Assembly (NCBI RefSeq): GCF_030157465.1
Contig: NZ_JAOAUU010000133.1
Coordinates: 1-38,108, forward strand
DNA: 38,108 nt
From: Zoogloea sp.
GTDB taxonomy: Bacteria > Pseudomonadota > Gammaproteobacteria > Burkholderiales > Rhodocyclaceae
Direction: 5' to 3'
Part shown: in pieces, positions 16,067-23,778 of the stretch
Layout of the letters: the number at the start of each line of letters is the position of its first letter
Position numbering within the stretch: position 1 is the first letter of the stretch
Translations under genes and position numbers: made by a program
Notes under the pieces: model-generated
The model's input: only the letters and a program-made list of their open reading frames with translations
What the model was told of the DNA's origin: nothing
Databases searched by the model: none

Positions 16067-16369
16067 ATGAAAATCATCGCCATCAAAACACTGCGGGATT
16101 TTTGGGAGACCCACCCTGCGGCAGAACAGCCGCTCAGGGCTTGGGTGGATGAGGTGCGTAAGGCGCAGTGGATGCAACCGGCCGACATCAAGGCTCACTA
16201 CCGCAATGCCAGCTTTTTGCATAACCGGCGGGTCGTGTTCAATATCAAGGGCAATGATTTCCGTTTGATCGTGGCGGTGGCCTACCGGGTAGGCGTCGTT
16301 TACGTGAAATTTATCGGCACCCACGTGCAGTACGACGCCGTGGATGCTGCAACTATTGAACTGGAGTGA
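16067..16369 (+). CDS. higB: Type II toxin HigB
   Basis: A 100-residue HigB_toxin-family protein (RelE superfamily). The typical start MKIIAIKTLRDFWETHPAAEQPLRAWVDE is followed by FLHNRRVVFNIKGNDFRLIVAVAY and VYVKFIGTHVQYDAVD, the mRNA interferase core with conserved Lys/Arg/His. It would cleave mRNA on the ribosome when free of HigA. Toxin-first order is typical of higBA. No real Shine-Dalgarno site precedes the ATG, and the operator palindrome almost touches it, so the transcript may be leaderless or poorly translated. It is followed three bases later by higA. Confidence 0.9.
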   Translation: MKIIAIKTLRDFWETHPAAEQPLRAWVDEVRKAQWMQPADIKAHYRNASFLHNRRVVFNIKGNDFRLIVAVAYRVGVVYVKFIGTHVQYDAVDAATIELE

Positions 16370-16372
16370 ATC

Positions 16373-16729
16373 ATGGACATCTGCCCGATCCGCACTGAGG
16401 CCGACCACCGTGCGGCCCTGGCCGACATTTCCAGGCTGATGGAGGCCGACCCCGAGCCGGGCACCCCCGACGGTGATCGCCTCGATGTACTGGCGACGCT
16501 GGTGGAGGCCTACGAGGCCAGGCGCTATCCGGTGGCGCCCCCCGATCCGATTGAAGCCATCAAGTTCCGAATGGACCAGGAAGGCCTCACCGCCAAGGAT
16601 TTGACGCCCTACATCGGGCGGCTCAACCGGGTGTATGAGGTGCTGTCACGCCGGCGGCCCCTCACGCTGCCGATGATCCGACGCCTGCACTCCGGGCTGG
16701 GCATTGCGGCTGAGAGTCTGATCGCCTGA
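16373..16729 (+). CDS. higA: Antitoxin HigA (HTH-type)
   Basis: A 118-residue antitoxin with an acidic N-terminal half (ADISRLMEADPEPGTPDGDRLDVLATLVEAYEARRYP) and a C-terminal helix-turn-helix (IKFRMDQEGLTAKDLTPYIGRLNRVYEVLSRRRPLTLPMIRRLHSGLGI). It neutralises HigB and represses the operon through the palindrome at 16037-16057. It starts three bases after higB with no own promoter visible. The pair lies between the catabolic operon and the two-component genes and is the likely stabiliser of this accessory segment. Confidence 0.9.
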   Translation: MDICPIRTEADHRAALADISRLMEADPEPGTPDGDRLDVLATLVEAYEARRYPVAPPDPIEAIKFRMDQEGLTAKDLTPYIGRLNRVYEVLSRRRPLTLPMIRRLHSGLGIAAESLIA

Positions 16730-16739
16730 CGCTGGATGT

Positions 16740-16774
16740 AAAAAACCGCCCAACGGGGGCTCACCCGCCCCGTT
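16740..16774 (-). terminator. Possible minus-strand terminator overlapping the response-regulator stop
   Basis: On the minus strand AACGGGG (16774-16768) pairs with CCCCGTT (16758-16752), followed after GGGCGG by six T (complement of A16740-16745). The stop codon of the broken regulator (16761-16763) lies in the loop. It also separates this unit from the convergent higBA. The gap before the T run makes it imperfect. Confidence 0.35.
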
Positions 16775-17442
16775 CCTCTTCCCGCAGTTCCCGCAGCCAC
16801 ACGGCGGCTTCGAAGCGGTTGCGCAGGTTGAGCTTTTGCAGCACGTGCTTCACGTGCACCTTCACCGTGCTTTCGGCGATGCCCAGCGAGCGGGCGATGA
16901 TTTTGTTGGAGGCGCCCTTGGACACCAGTTCCAGGGTTTCCTGCTCCCGTGCGGTGAGGGAGGCCTAACCTTCGTCGATGCTTTCCCGGGTGGGGGGGCT
17001 GGGGCTTGGCCAGCAGGCCGCCTACCTCGGATGACAGCACGGTGCCGCCGGCGGCCACCTGGCGCAGCTTGAGGCAGAACTCGTCCGGCTCCATGTCCTT
17101 GAGCAGATAGCCGCTGGCCCCGGCCTTGAGGGCCTCCATCACGTCGAAGCTGGAATCGGACACGGTGAGCATCACCAGCCGGGTGGTCGAGCCGGCGCTT
17201 TGCAGCGCGCGGATGACCGAGATGCCGTCGAGCCCCTTCATGTGCAGGTCCACCAGGGCCACGTCGGGGCGGTGGGGCAGCACCGCCTCGATGCCCTCGG
17301 CGCCAGAGGCGGCCTCGGCCACCACTTGAATGTCGCCGTACATCGAAAGCAGCTGGCCGATGCCCTTGCGGAAGAGGGCGTGGTCATCCACCACCACGAG
17401 GCGGATCGACGCCCCCTCGGCGCCCGGCGGGGCGCCCGTCAT
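16761..17442 (-). pseudogene. NarL/FixJ-family response regulator, frameshifted
   Basis: The receiver domain is intact: VVVDDHALFRKG with Asp19/20, phosphoacceptor Asp65 in VALVDLHMKG, Thr93, Lys115 in YLLKDMEPDE. After AKPQPP (about 16999) the frame leaves the family. In the next frame the LuxR-type DNA-binding domain continues perfectly, LTAREQETLELVSKG, NKIIARSLGIAESTVKVHVKHVLQKL, ending EERGG at 16761. Dropping one C from the C7 run (minus strand; G at 16992-16998) restores the frame, but then a TAG follows SIDEG, seven codons later. So two lesions are needed, or one slip nearer the TAG. As it stands the product loses its DNA-binding domain and runs to 16609. The kinase partner is 43 bases upstream. 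An assembly error is possible. Confidence 0.85.
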
Positions 17443-17485
17443 TGCGTGTTACATGGCGCGTGTTTCCTTGTTGGAGTCATCGGGT

Positions 17486-19033
17486 TCAGTGGCCCGCCGA
17501 GCGGGGCCGGAAGCGCATCTCGACGCAGGTGCCGGTGCCGCCCGCGCCTTCGTCCACATCCAGGCTGCCGCCCAGCTGGCGGGCCCGTTCACGCATGATC
17601 GACATGCCGTGGTGGCCCTCGCCGCCGCTGTCGGGCTGGATGCCGCGGCCGTCGTCCTCCACCAGCACCAGCACCTCCCCGTCCTCGTCCCGTTCCAGGC
17701 GGATCAGGGCGTGCTCGGCGCGGGCGTGGCGAACCACGTTGGTCAGCGCTTCGCGGGCGATCTGCAGCAGGTGGAATTCCTCGTTGACCGACAGGGGCAA
17801 GTCCCCCAGCCGGTAGTCCAGGCCGATCTCGGTGCCCGCCCGGGCCGACAGTTCGTCCACCACCTCGCGCAGGGCTTGCTGCAGCCCGCCGGGCGGCATG
17901 CTGGTGCGAAAGGCCGAGAGCAGTTCGCGCAGGTGGCGGTAGGCGCTGTCGAGGCCGGTCTTGATCTCGCCGGAGATGTCGAGCACGGCGCCGGCCGGGG
18001 CGCAGGCGGCGCAGCTGCGGCCGATCTCCAGCTGCAGGCGGGCGATCTGCAGCTTCATGTAGGACAAAGCCTGAGCCAGGGAGTCGTGGAGTTCGCCGGC
18101 GATGGCGCTACGTTCGTCCATCAGGGCCAGCCGGCGGCGGCGCTGGTTGCGCTGCAGGTTGCCCAGGGACAGGGCGAACAGGCCGGCCACCGCGTCCACC
18201 AGCCGGCGGTGGCGGCTCTCGAAGAGAAAGTCGCCGCGGGCCTCGACGATCAGCACGCCGTAGATGTTGTCTGAATCCCGCACCGGCACGGCCAGCTCGA
18301 CGATCTCCCCGTCCGGCCCGGCCACCGAGCGGCGCAGGCCGCCGCTGCGGGCCAGCTCGTCCACGTCGAACTCGTCGAGCAGGCGGGCCAGGCGCGGGGC
18401 GCCCAGCACGGCCGGCACGCCCAGTCCCTCGGCCACCGGGTCGAGCAGGGCGAGGGTGCAGCAGTGGGCTTGCAGGCAGTCCGCCATGTCCTCGAGCAGG
18501 GTCGTGAGCCAGGGGGCGCTGGCGCTGTTCTCGGCCAGGCTGGCACAGGCCCGGTAGATGAATTCCAGCGAGCGGGCGGCAAAGCGCTCCTGTTCCCGGG
18601 CCTGGCGGGACAGGCGCTCGCCGTCGGCCAGCCGCCCGGCCAGCTGGGCCGCCACCGAATCCAGGCTGCGCGCCAGGCGGTCGATCTCGTCGCTGCCCCC
18701 GGCCGGGGCCGCCACCGCACCAGCGGTGTGCGCGGCGACGCCGGCCAGCGCGAGATCGGTGCGCACTGCCAGCACCTTCCAGGCCGTGCGCAGGATCAGG
18801 CCGCAGCCCGCTACAAACAGTAAAACGAGCACCACCTGGATCAGCCCGACCCCGGCGAGGCGGGCCGCGGCGTCACCGTCGGGCCGGGCCAGGGCCAGGC
18901 TTTCCAGGCGCGCCGCCACGCCGGCGCTGACGAACAGGGCCGCGCTGAGGCTGGCGAGGCAGGCCAGCATCAGGCTCAGGCGGGACAGGAGGGGATAACG
19001 GTCGAGCACCGGAGAGGGCCGTTCAGGATGCAC
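17486..19033 (-). CDS. NarX-type sensor histidine kinase
   Basis: A 515-residue membrane kinase. Two transmembrane segments (about 19-42 and 61-82) flank a loop of only about 18 residues, too short for a NarX periplasmic nitrate domain. A HAMP-like linker, a GAF-like region (about 160-300, with CLQAHCCTLALL), the HisKA_3 box DERSAIAGELHDSLAQALSY with His316, the N box REALTNVVRHA and the G box VEDDGRGIQ / GHHGMSIMRERARQLGG follow. It would phosphorylate the neighbouring response regulator, which is broken. The start is a GTG at 19033 without a clear ribosome site; other starts are possible. Cysteines at 191-192 and in RSCAAC could be redox or metal sensing (speculative). Confidence 0.85.
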   Translation of the reverse strand: MHPERPSPVLDRYPLLSRLSLMLACLASLSAALFVSAGVAARLESLALARPDGDAAARLAGVGLIQVVLVLLFVAGCGLILRTAWKVLAVRTDLALAGVAAHTAGAVAAPAGGSDEIDRLARSLDSVAAQLAGRLADGERLSRQAREQERFAARSLEFIYRACASLAENSASAPWLTTLLEDMADCLQAHCCTLALLDPVAEGLGVPAVLGAPRLARLLDEFDVDELARSGGLRRSVAGPDGEIVELAVPVRDSDNIYGVLIVEARGDFLFESRHRRLVDAVAGLFALSLGNLQRNQRRRRLALMDERSAIAGELHDSLAQALSYMKLQIARLQLEIGRSCAACAPAGAVLDISGEIKTGLDSAYRHLRELLSAFRTSMPPGGLQQALREVVDELSARAGTEIGLDYRLGDLPLSVNEEFHLLQIAREALTNVVRHARAEHALIRLERDEDGEVLVLVEDDGRGIQPDSGGEGHHGMSIMRERARQLGGSLDVDEGAGGTGTCVEMRFRPRSAGH

Positions 19034-19178
19034 CGGGCAACAGTGCGACGTTACCTATGAGCAACTTTTGCGCCTCTGATGAAACTCATGCCGATGGTCT
19101 GGGGCGCGCGCCGTGGAGTGATTCCTGCTTGAAGCCAGGTGCAGCCGGCCCGGCGCCGGCCATCTTCCGCGGAATTCC

Positions 19179-20993
19179 ATGACCCTCTATTTTGTCGCCA
19201 CCCTGCTGCTCACCACCCTGTCGGCCATCGTGCTGGTCGATGCCGGCCCGCCATCGCCGGCCGTCTGGGGGCTGCCCCTGCTGCCCGGCCTGGCCTGGAC
19301 TGTGCTGCGCTTCAGCGGCCGTGGGCGCATCACGGCGCCGCCCCGCAGCGAGGTGGCCCACCACCAGCCCCTGACCCACTTTGCCCTGCACAGCGGCCTG
19401 CCCGCGCTGCTGGTGGCGCAAGGGCGCATCACCAACGCCAACCTGGCGCTGCTCAAGGCCCTCGGGCTGGAGGCGCGGGGCGACGAAGTGATCGGCATGC
19501 CCCTCGACAACATCGTCCACCCCAAGCACCACCGGCGTCTGGTGGCCCTGCTGGCGGCCGAAACGGCGTCCGGCGACGCCGGCGTGATCACCCTGCTGCG
19601 CGCCGACGGCGTGCCCTGGCTGGCCCGCCTCAGCCTCTTTCGCGGCGACCGCTCGCCGGTGGCGCTGCTTCAGTTCGGGGCGCCGGACGAACTCCCGGAA
19701 GCCGGCCCCGACCGCCAGTGGGGCAACCGGATGGGCCACTTCGCCGGCGAAATCCTGTTCGCCCTCGACAGCCAGCTGCTCCTCACCTGGCTCAACCCCC
19801 AGTGGGAAAAAGCCACCGGCCGGGCCGTGGCCGACAGCCTGTTCGTGCCCTTTCTGCCGCTTTTTCATCTGGAAGACCGGGTGGCGCTCACCAAGGGCCT
19901 GCGCCAGTTGCAGGCCGGCGAACGCGACAGCCTGTGCCTTGAAGTGCGTACCCTGGCGGCGCGCAGCCCCGGCCCGCGCTGGGTTGAACTGCGCGCCTGG
20001 CCGCTGGACACGGCGGCCGGTGGCGAAAGCGGCATCGTCGGCATGCTGCTCGACATCGACCAGCGCCGGCGCAGCGAAGAAGCCCTGCGTGCCCAGCGGC
20101 GCAGCCTGCACACCATGCTCGACAACCTGCCGGGCATGATCTACCGGGGCCAGAACGACAAGCACTGGACCATGGAATTCGTCAGCGAAGGCTGCTTCGA
20201 GCTGACCGGCTACACCCCGCTGGAACTGGTGGATAACCAGTCGGCCAGCTTTGCCGACCTGATCCACCCGGAAGACCGGGATTTTGTGTGGAATTACGTG
20301 CAGATGCGCCTCACCCGGCGCGAGCGCTATGAATTGAGCTACCGGATCATCGACCGCGACGGCCAGATCCGCTGGGTGTGGGAGCAGGGGCGCGGCATCC
20401 ACTCCAGCCGCGGCGAGTTTCTCGGCCTGGAAGGCTTCATCACCGATGTCAGCAGCAGCCGCGGCGCGCAGGAAGAAGCCCGCCGCCGCCTGTTCTTCGA
20501 CAACGCCGCCGGGCTGCTGAGCTTCAGCTTGTTCCTCGACCGCCTGCAGCACCTCGTCGTCCATTCGGCGATTGCCGGCTATCCCTTCGCGCTGTTTCAC
20601 CTGGCCATCGAGCCCCTGAGCGGGATCGCCGCCGAGCACGGCCCGGCGATGGCCGAGCGGGTGATGGTGGAAACCGGCAAGCGCCTGCGGGTGGTGCACA
20701 GCGACTGCAACGGCGTGGCGCGTCACGGCGAGGGTTTTGCCGTACTGATCGCCGACTTCCGCCCGGAAACGCTGGCCTGGGCTGGCGGCTTCGACCTTGA
20801 TCCGGCCTCGCCGCCCGGCCTGGCCCGGCTCGCGGCCGCCCTGGCCGAGCTGGCTGCCCGGCCGCTACGCATCGACGGCCATTCGCTGGTGCTCTCCGGG
20901 CACGTCGGCATCGCCCCTGCGCCCGCCGGCAGCGCCGACGCCCAGACCGTGCTGGCCGCGGCGGCAGAAGCGGCGGGAGCGGCCGCCGGCTGA
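19179..20993 (+). CDS. PAS-domain signalling protein with degenerate GGDEF domain
   Basis: A 604-residue protein. The N-terminus is hydrophobic (about 1-43, one or two membrane segments). Then come three PAS-like units: about 65-170, 185-295 (ILFALDSQLLLTWLNPQWEKATGRAV) and 305-430 (MIYRGQNDKHWTMEFVSEGCFELTGYTP...WVWEQGRGIHSSRGEFLGLEGFITDVS, PAS plus PAC). A C-terminal domain follows (440-595) with the outline of a GGDEF cyclase, but the signature is HGEGF (RHGEGFAVLIADF, about 515-525). It lacks the Asp/Glu needed for diguanylate cyclase activity and is probably a non-catalytic sensor or adaptor. It is transcribed divergently from the histidine kinase with 145 bases between them. Ligand unknown. 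Confidence 0.8.
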   Translation: MTLYFVATLLLTTLSAIVLVDAGPPSPAVWGLPLLPGLAWTVLRFSGRGRITAPPRSEVAHHQPLTHFALHSGLPALLVAQGRITNANLALLKALGLEARGDEVIGMPLDNIVHPKHHRRLVALLAAETASGDAGVITLLRADGVPWLARLSLFRGDRSPVALLQFGAPDELPEAGPDRQWGNRMGHFAGEILFALDSQLLLTWLNPQWEKATGRAVADSLFVPFLPLFHLEDRVALTKGLRQLQAGERDSLCLEVRTLAARSPGPRWVELRAWPLDTAAGGESGIVGMLLDIDQRRRSEEALRAQRRSLHTMLDNLPGMIYRGQNDKHWTMEFVSEGCFELTGYTPLELVDNQSASFADLIHPEDRDFVWNYVQMRLTRRERYELSYRIIDRDGQIRWVWEQGRGIHSSRGEFLGLEGFITDVSSSRGAQEEARRRLFFDNAAGLLSFSLFLDRLQHLVVHSAIAGYPFALFHLAIEPLSGIAAEHGPAMAERVMVETGKRLRVVHSDCNGVARHGEGFAVLIADFRPETLAWAGGFDLDPASPPGLARLAAALAELAARPLRIDGHSLVLSGHVGIAPAPAGSADAQTVLAAAAEAAGAAAG

Positions 20994-21630
20994 ACCTGCC
21001 CCTCAGCCCGGCACCGCCTGCGCCAGCCGGCCGAACTGGCGGGGGCGCGGCCGATCGCCGCGAAGGGTGATCGACCTCGCTGCTAGTAGGTGCGGGGCCT
21101 GCGGTCGCCCGCCCCGCAACGTGCGCCAGGTCGTGAAGGACGCGATGCCCGGCGCCAGCCACAGCCCGGCCAGCGCCGTGACGGCCACCCCCGAGGCGAG
21201 GTCGGTGAGCGCCAGGTGGCGCAGGAAGACGAGTGCGAAGCGCCTCAGTGGAACCGCCTCCAGCCGCAAGCCCCCTTGCGGAACGCGACGAAGCAGCCCG
21301 CCGCACACAGGGCGACGGAGCTTGCCGCGAGCTGGAGCCAGAACGCGTCCGTCCATTCCGCCCGGCCCCGCACGAAGAGCATCAGAATGACCGAGCAGGC
21401 GAGTGCGCTGAGGGTGAAGACGACGCGGAGGGTTTGGCTGGGGGGGTTCATGGGCAGATCCCGATGGGCAGGTGGTGTATTTATACCCGGTGATGCGGGA
21501 GCTTTGCCTTGATGGAGGTGAAGCCGTGGCAGCGCCATGCCGGATGGCGAGCCCTGCGGCCCCGTTGTAAGCTGCGGGCCTGCGAATGTTCAGAAAAATC
21601 ACCATGGCCTTGAATGTCGAGCATCTTCTG
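20994..21630. other. Region with only weak small-ORF evidence
   Basis: About 640 bases between the PAS gene and the inverted-repeat element. Apart from the small frame at 21245-21451, a further minus-strand frame at 21003-21248 encodes about 81 residues with one hydrophobic stretch (LASGVAVTALAGLWLAPGIA). It has no ATG: the only start with a ribosome site (GGAGG, 8 bases) is a CTG that overlaps the stop of the upstream frame. These may be remnants of a membrane protein gene. Confidence 0.3.
21245..21451 (-). CDS. Putative small two-helix membrane protein
   Basis: A 68-residue frame starting MNPPSQTLRVVFTL, with two predicted membrane helices (about 8-26, VVFTLSALACSVILMLFV, and 33-52, FWLQLAASSVALCAAGCFVA) separated by a charged turn RGRAEWTD and ending in a basic tail. 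This positive/hydrophobic pattern is what a real small membrane protein would show. However, the ribosome site is poor, no family is recognised, and the opposite strand is also open here. It may be coupled to the non-ATG frame downstream (21003-21248). Confidence 0.35.
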   Translation of the reverse strand: MNPPSQTLRVVFTLSALACSVILMLFVRGRAEWTDAFWLQLAASSVALCAAGCFVAFRKGACGWRRFH

Positions 21631-21727
21631 GGTACCTCGAAAAACCCCTGATTTTCACCTCGAGCGCTTCGTAACTCCTTGATTTATCGATGCGTGATTT
21701 TTGGAAAATGAGGTTTTTCGAGGTGCC
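21631..21727. repeat. Imperfect terminal inverted repeat element, about 97 bp
   Basis: GGTACCTCGAAAAACCCCTG (21631-21650) and its near-complement ending ...GGTTTTTCGAGGTGCC (about 21703-21727) are inverted around a 46-base AT-rich centre that includes GATTTATCGATGCGTGATTTTT. It stands directly before the AT-richer defence genes. It looks like a MITE or a transfer boundary. No target-site duplication was identified. Confidence 0.5.
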
Positions 21728-21800
21728 CTTCTGAGGAAGGGAGCCACGCTGGACGACGCCCTGTTTATTGCAGCAATAAGAACTCTCACGGGAGCACATC

Positions 21801-22979
21801 ATGATTCAAATCATTCAGATTGACGGATTCAAGTCGGTCGTTTCACAGACGCTGGATCTGGGGCGAGTGAATTGTTTTATCGGCGCCAATGGCGTAGGGA
21901 AGAGCAATCTTCTCGAAGCTATTGGTGTGTTAAGTGCTGCAGCTAGTGGCAAGGTAGATGATGAGTCCCTGCTTCGTCGTGGAGTGCGGCCGGGAATGCC
22001 TCGGCTTTACAAGACATCGTTTGAGTCGGCCAGTGTTCCCGTGCATATCGGCTTGCGTGCTCAAAGCGACGATGGTGCCATTTATCGAGTTTCATTATTG
22101 AATCCACTGGAGAATCCAGAGCCTGCTTGGACGTTCAAAACGGAGCGGCTAACCTCCGGAGGAGACGAAATTGTTTCTGACGGAGTGCGCAATAAACGGA
22201 ATCTAACCCCGACTGCGGGATTGGCGGCACTGAAATTGGTGGAGGTTGATAGCATCAGTCCAGCGGCAAAGTTAATGAGCCGCCTGCAGAACTTTGCAAT
22301 TTACTCACCCAATACTCCGACTCTGCGTGCGATGGTGAGCGACCCCCAGTCGCGTAACCCGCTAGGGTTGTCCGGCGGGCGGTTGGCGGAGGGCTTTGCC
22401 GAGTTCCGCAAGACGATCCTTGATCAGGACGAGGAGTTGTTGGATAGCGTGTTTGAGTTAGTGGACTGGGTCGCTGATATTCAAACCACCTCATCGGCTG
22501 GGTCTCTGTTGTCGCCATCGGTTGCGCGCACCAAAGATGTATTGAAGTTCACTGATCGTTTCATGCGCAAGAGCCGAAATACTCTTACGGCTTATGATGC
22601 TAGCGAAGGTGCTTTATATGTGCTTTTCTGCGCGATTTTATGCCTGTCGCCACACGCACCGAAAATGTTCGCTATCGATAATCTGGATCAGGCCTTGAAC
22701 CCGAGATTGGTGGGGCGACTGACCGCCAAGCTCACTTCGTGGTTGGCACTCGATTCCGAAAAAAGGCAACTGCTCTTTACTGCACACAATCCGGCGGTTC
22801 TGGACGGGTTGGATTTGAGCAATCCTGAAGTAAGGCTGTTTGCAGTCGAGAGAAATAGTGAAGGACACACAGTTGTTCGTCGCATTAGTCTCAGCCCTGA
22901 ATTATTGGAGATGCAAGCCACTTATCCCTTGTCCCGTTTGTGGCTGATGGGAAATTTGGGAGCCATGCCGAATGTCTGA
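21801..22979 (+). CDS. SMC/AAA-type ATPase of a putative two-gene defence module
   Basis: A 392-residue ATPase of the AAA_15/AAA_21 (OLD/SMC-like) class. Walker A is GANGVGKS (28-35) after the typical start IIQIDGFKSVVSQTLDLGRVNCFIG. The Walker B-like site MFAIDNLDQALNPRL has Asn in place of the usual catalytic Glu, and the C-terminal FTAHNPAVLDGLDL is the H-loop region. Such ATPases pair with TOPRIM nucleases in OLD, Gabija, PARIS and AbiL systems, where the ATPase senses phage factors. Its stop overlaps the start of the TOPRIM-like gene by 8 bases, so they are coupled. The ATG at 21801 follows GGGAGCACATC. The DNA looks clearly less GC-rich than its neighbours, indicating transfer. Confidence 0.85.
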   Translation: MIQIIQIDGFKSVVSQTLDLGRVNCFIGANGVGKSNLLEAIGVLSAAASGKVDDESLLRRGVRPGMPRLYKTSFESASVPVHIGLRAQSDDGAIYRVSLLNPLENPEPAWTFKTERLTSGGDEIVSDGVRNKRNLTPTAGLAALKLVEVDSISPAAKLMSRLQNFAIYSPNTPTLRAMVSDPQSRNPLGLSGGRLAEGFAEFRKTILDQDEELLDSVFELVDWVADIQTTSSAGSLLSPSVARTKDVLKFTDRFMRKSRNTLTAYDASEGALYVLFCAILCLSPHAPKMFAIDNLDQALNPRLVGRLTAKLTSWLALDSEKRQLLFTAHNPAVLDGLDLSNPEVRLFAVERNSEGHTVVRRISLSPELLEMQATYPLSRLWLMGNLGAMPNV

Positions 22980-23697
22980 TCCCCGGATAGCCTTAATTGC
23001 GGAGGGTCCCACGGATTTCATCGTTATCGAAGCAGCCCTCAAGGCGATTTTGCAGCGCTCGTTTGTGCTCACTCAATTGCAGCCAGAGCCCACTCGCCCG
23101 GACATGGGCGGCGGTTGGGGAGGGGTATTCAAGTGGTGTCGGGAGTTCCGCCTGCGTGCGGCCACCAGCATTGAAGCAGACCCCACGCTGTCACAATTTG
23201 ATTTGGTGATATTGCATCTGGATGCGGATGTTGCAGGGAAACGTTACGCCCACTGTGGTCCAGCCGTGGAGCAGGCAGCTGCCGATCTGCAAGCTTTGCC
23301 GGGTGAGCAACCTTGTCCCCCTCCTGGTAACACAGTGGCCGCTTTGGAAACCGTGCTGCTGAGTTGGCTCGGTCTTGCGGCAGTTGGGCCAAAGAGCTTG
23401 TTTTGCATTCCCTCGAAAGCTAGTGATGCTTGGATGGCCGCCGCAGTCCTGCCTGCCGGACATGCTTTGCTGGCAGGGTTGGAATGCAATCTCCAGCTTG
23501 AGACGGCTCTATCTCAACTGCCCAAGGGGCAAAAACTCAGGAAATCCGTTCAAGACTACCGCTTACATGCCGGGTCTATTTCAAATAAATGGCAACAGGT
23601 GAAAAGCCATTGCACACAGGCTGGTGTGCTAGAACAGCGAGTACAACTCGTTGCACGGGCGTTTCCTGTACGAGCACCTCAGTCCTCTGCAATTTAG
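22972..23697 (+). CDS. TOPRIM-like protein, putative defence nuclease/effector
   Basis: A 241-residue protein. The N-terminus IALIAEGPTDFIVIEAAL carries the TOPRIM motif-1 Glu, and FDLVILHLDADVAG (about 77-90) the DxD-type motif, together the acidic metal site of TOPRIM folds (OLD nucleases, AriB of PARIS, AbiLii, DUF4276 proteins). The middle (NTVAALETVLLSWLG, FCIPSKASDAWMAAAVL) and the C-terminus are not recognised. It overlaps the ATPase gene by 8 bases. In related systems such a protein cleaves nucleic acid or host tRNA when the ATPase is triggered; here this is inference. I cannot assign it to one named system by eye. No T-rich terminator follows, only a 7-bp stem at 23716-23735. Confidence 0.75.
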   Translation: MSDPRIALIAEGPTDFIVIEAALKAILQRSFVLTQLQPEPTRPDMGGGWGGVFKWCREFRLRAATSIEADPTLSQFDLVILHLDADVAGKRYAHCGPAVEQAAADLQALPGEQPCPPPGNTVAALETVLLSWLGLAAVGPKSLFCIPSKASDAWMAAAVLPAGHALLAGLECNLQLETALSQLPKGQKLRKSVQDYRLHAGSISNKWQQVKSHCTQAGVLEQRVQLVARAFPVRAPQSSAI

Positions 23698-23778
23698 TCT
23701 AGAACTTTCGCCATAGCATTCAAGCACCTGAATGCAGTGCAGGCCTCCTTTTGGGACATGGAGGTTGGACGTGATTCG

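Noticed and set aside
23716-23735. Terminator between the TOPRIM gene and tdm
   Set aside because: GCATTCA/TGAATGC forms a 7-bp stem, but neither strand has a T run after it.
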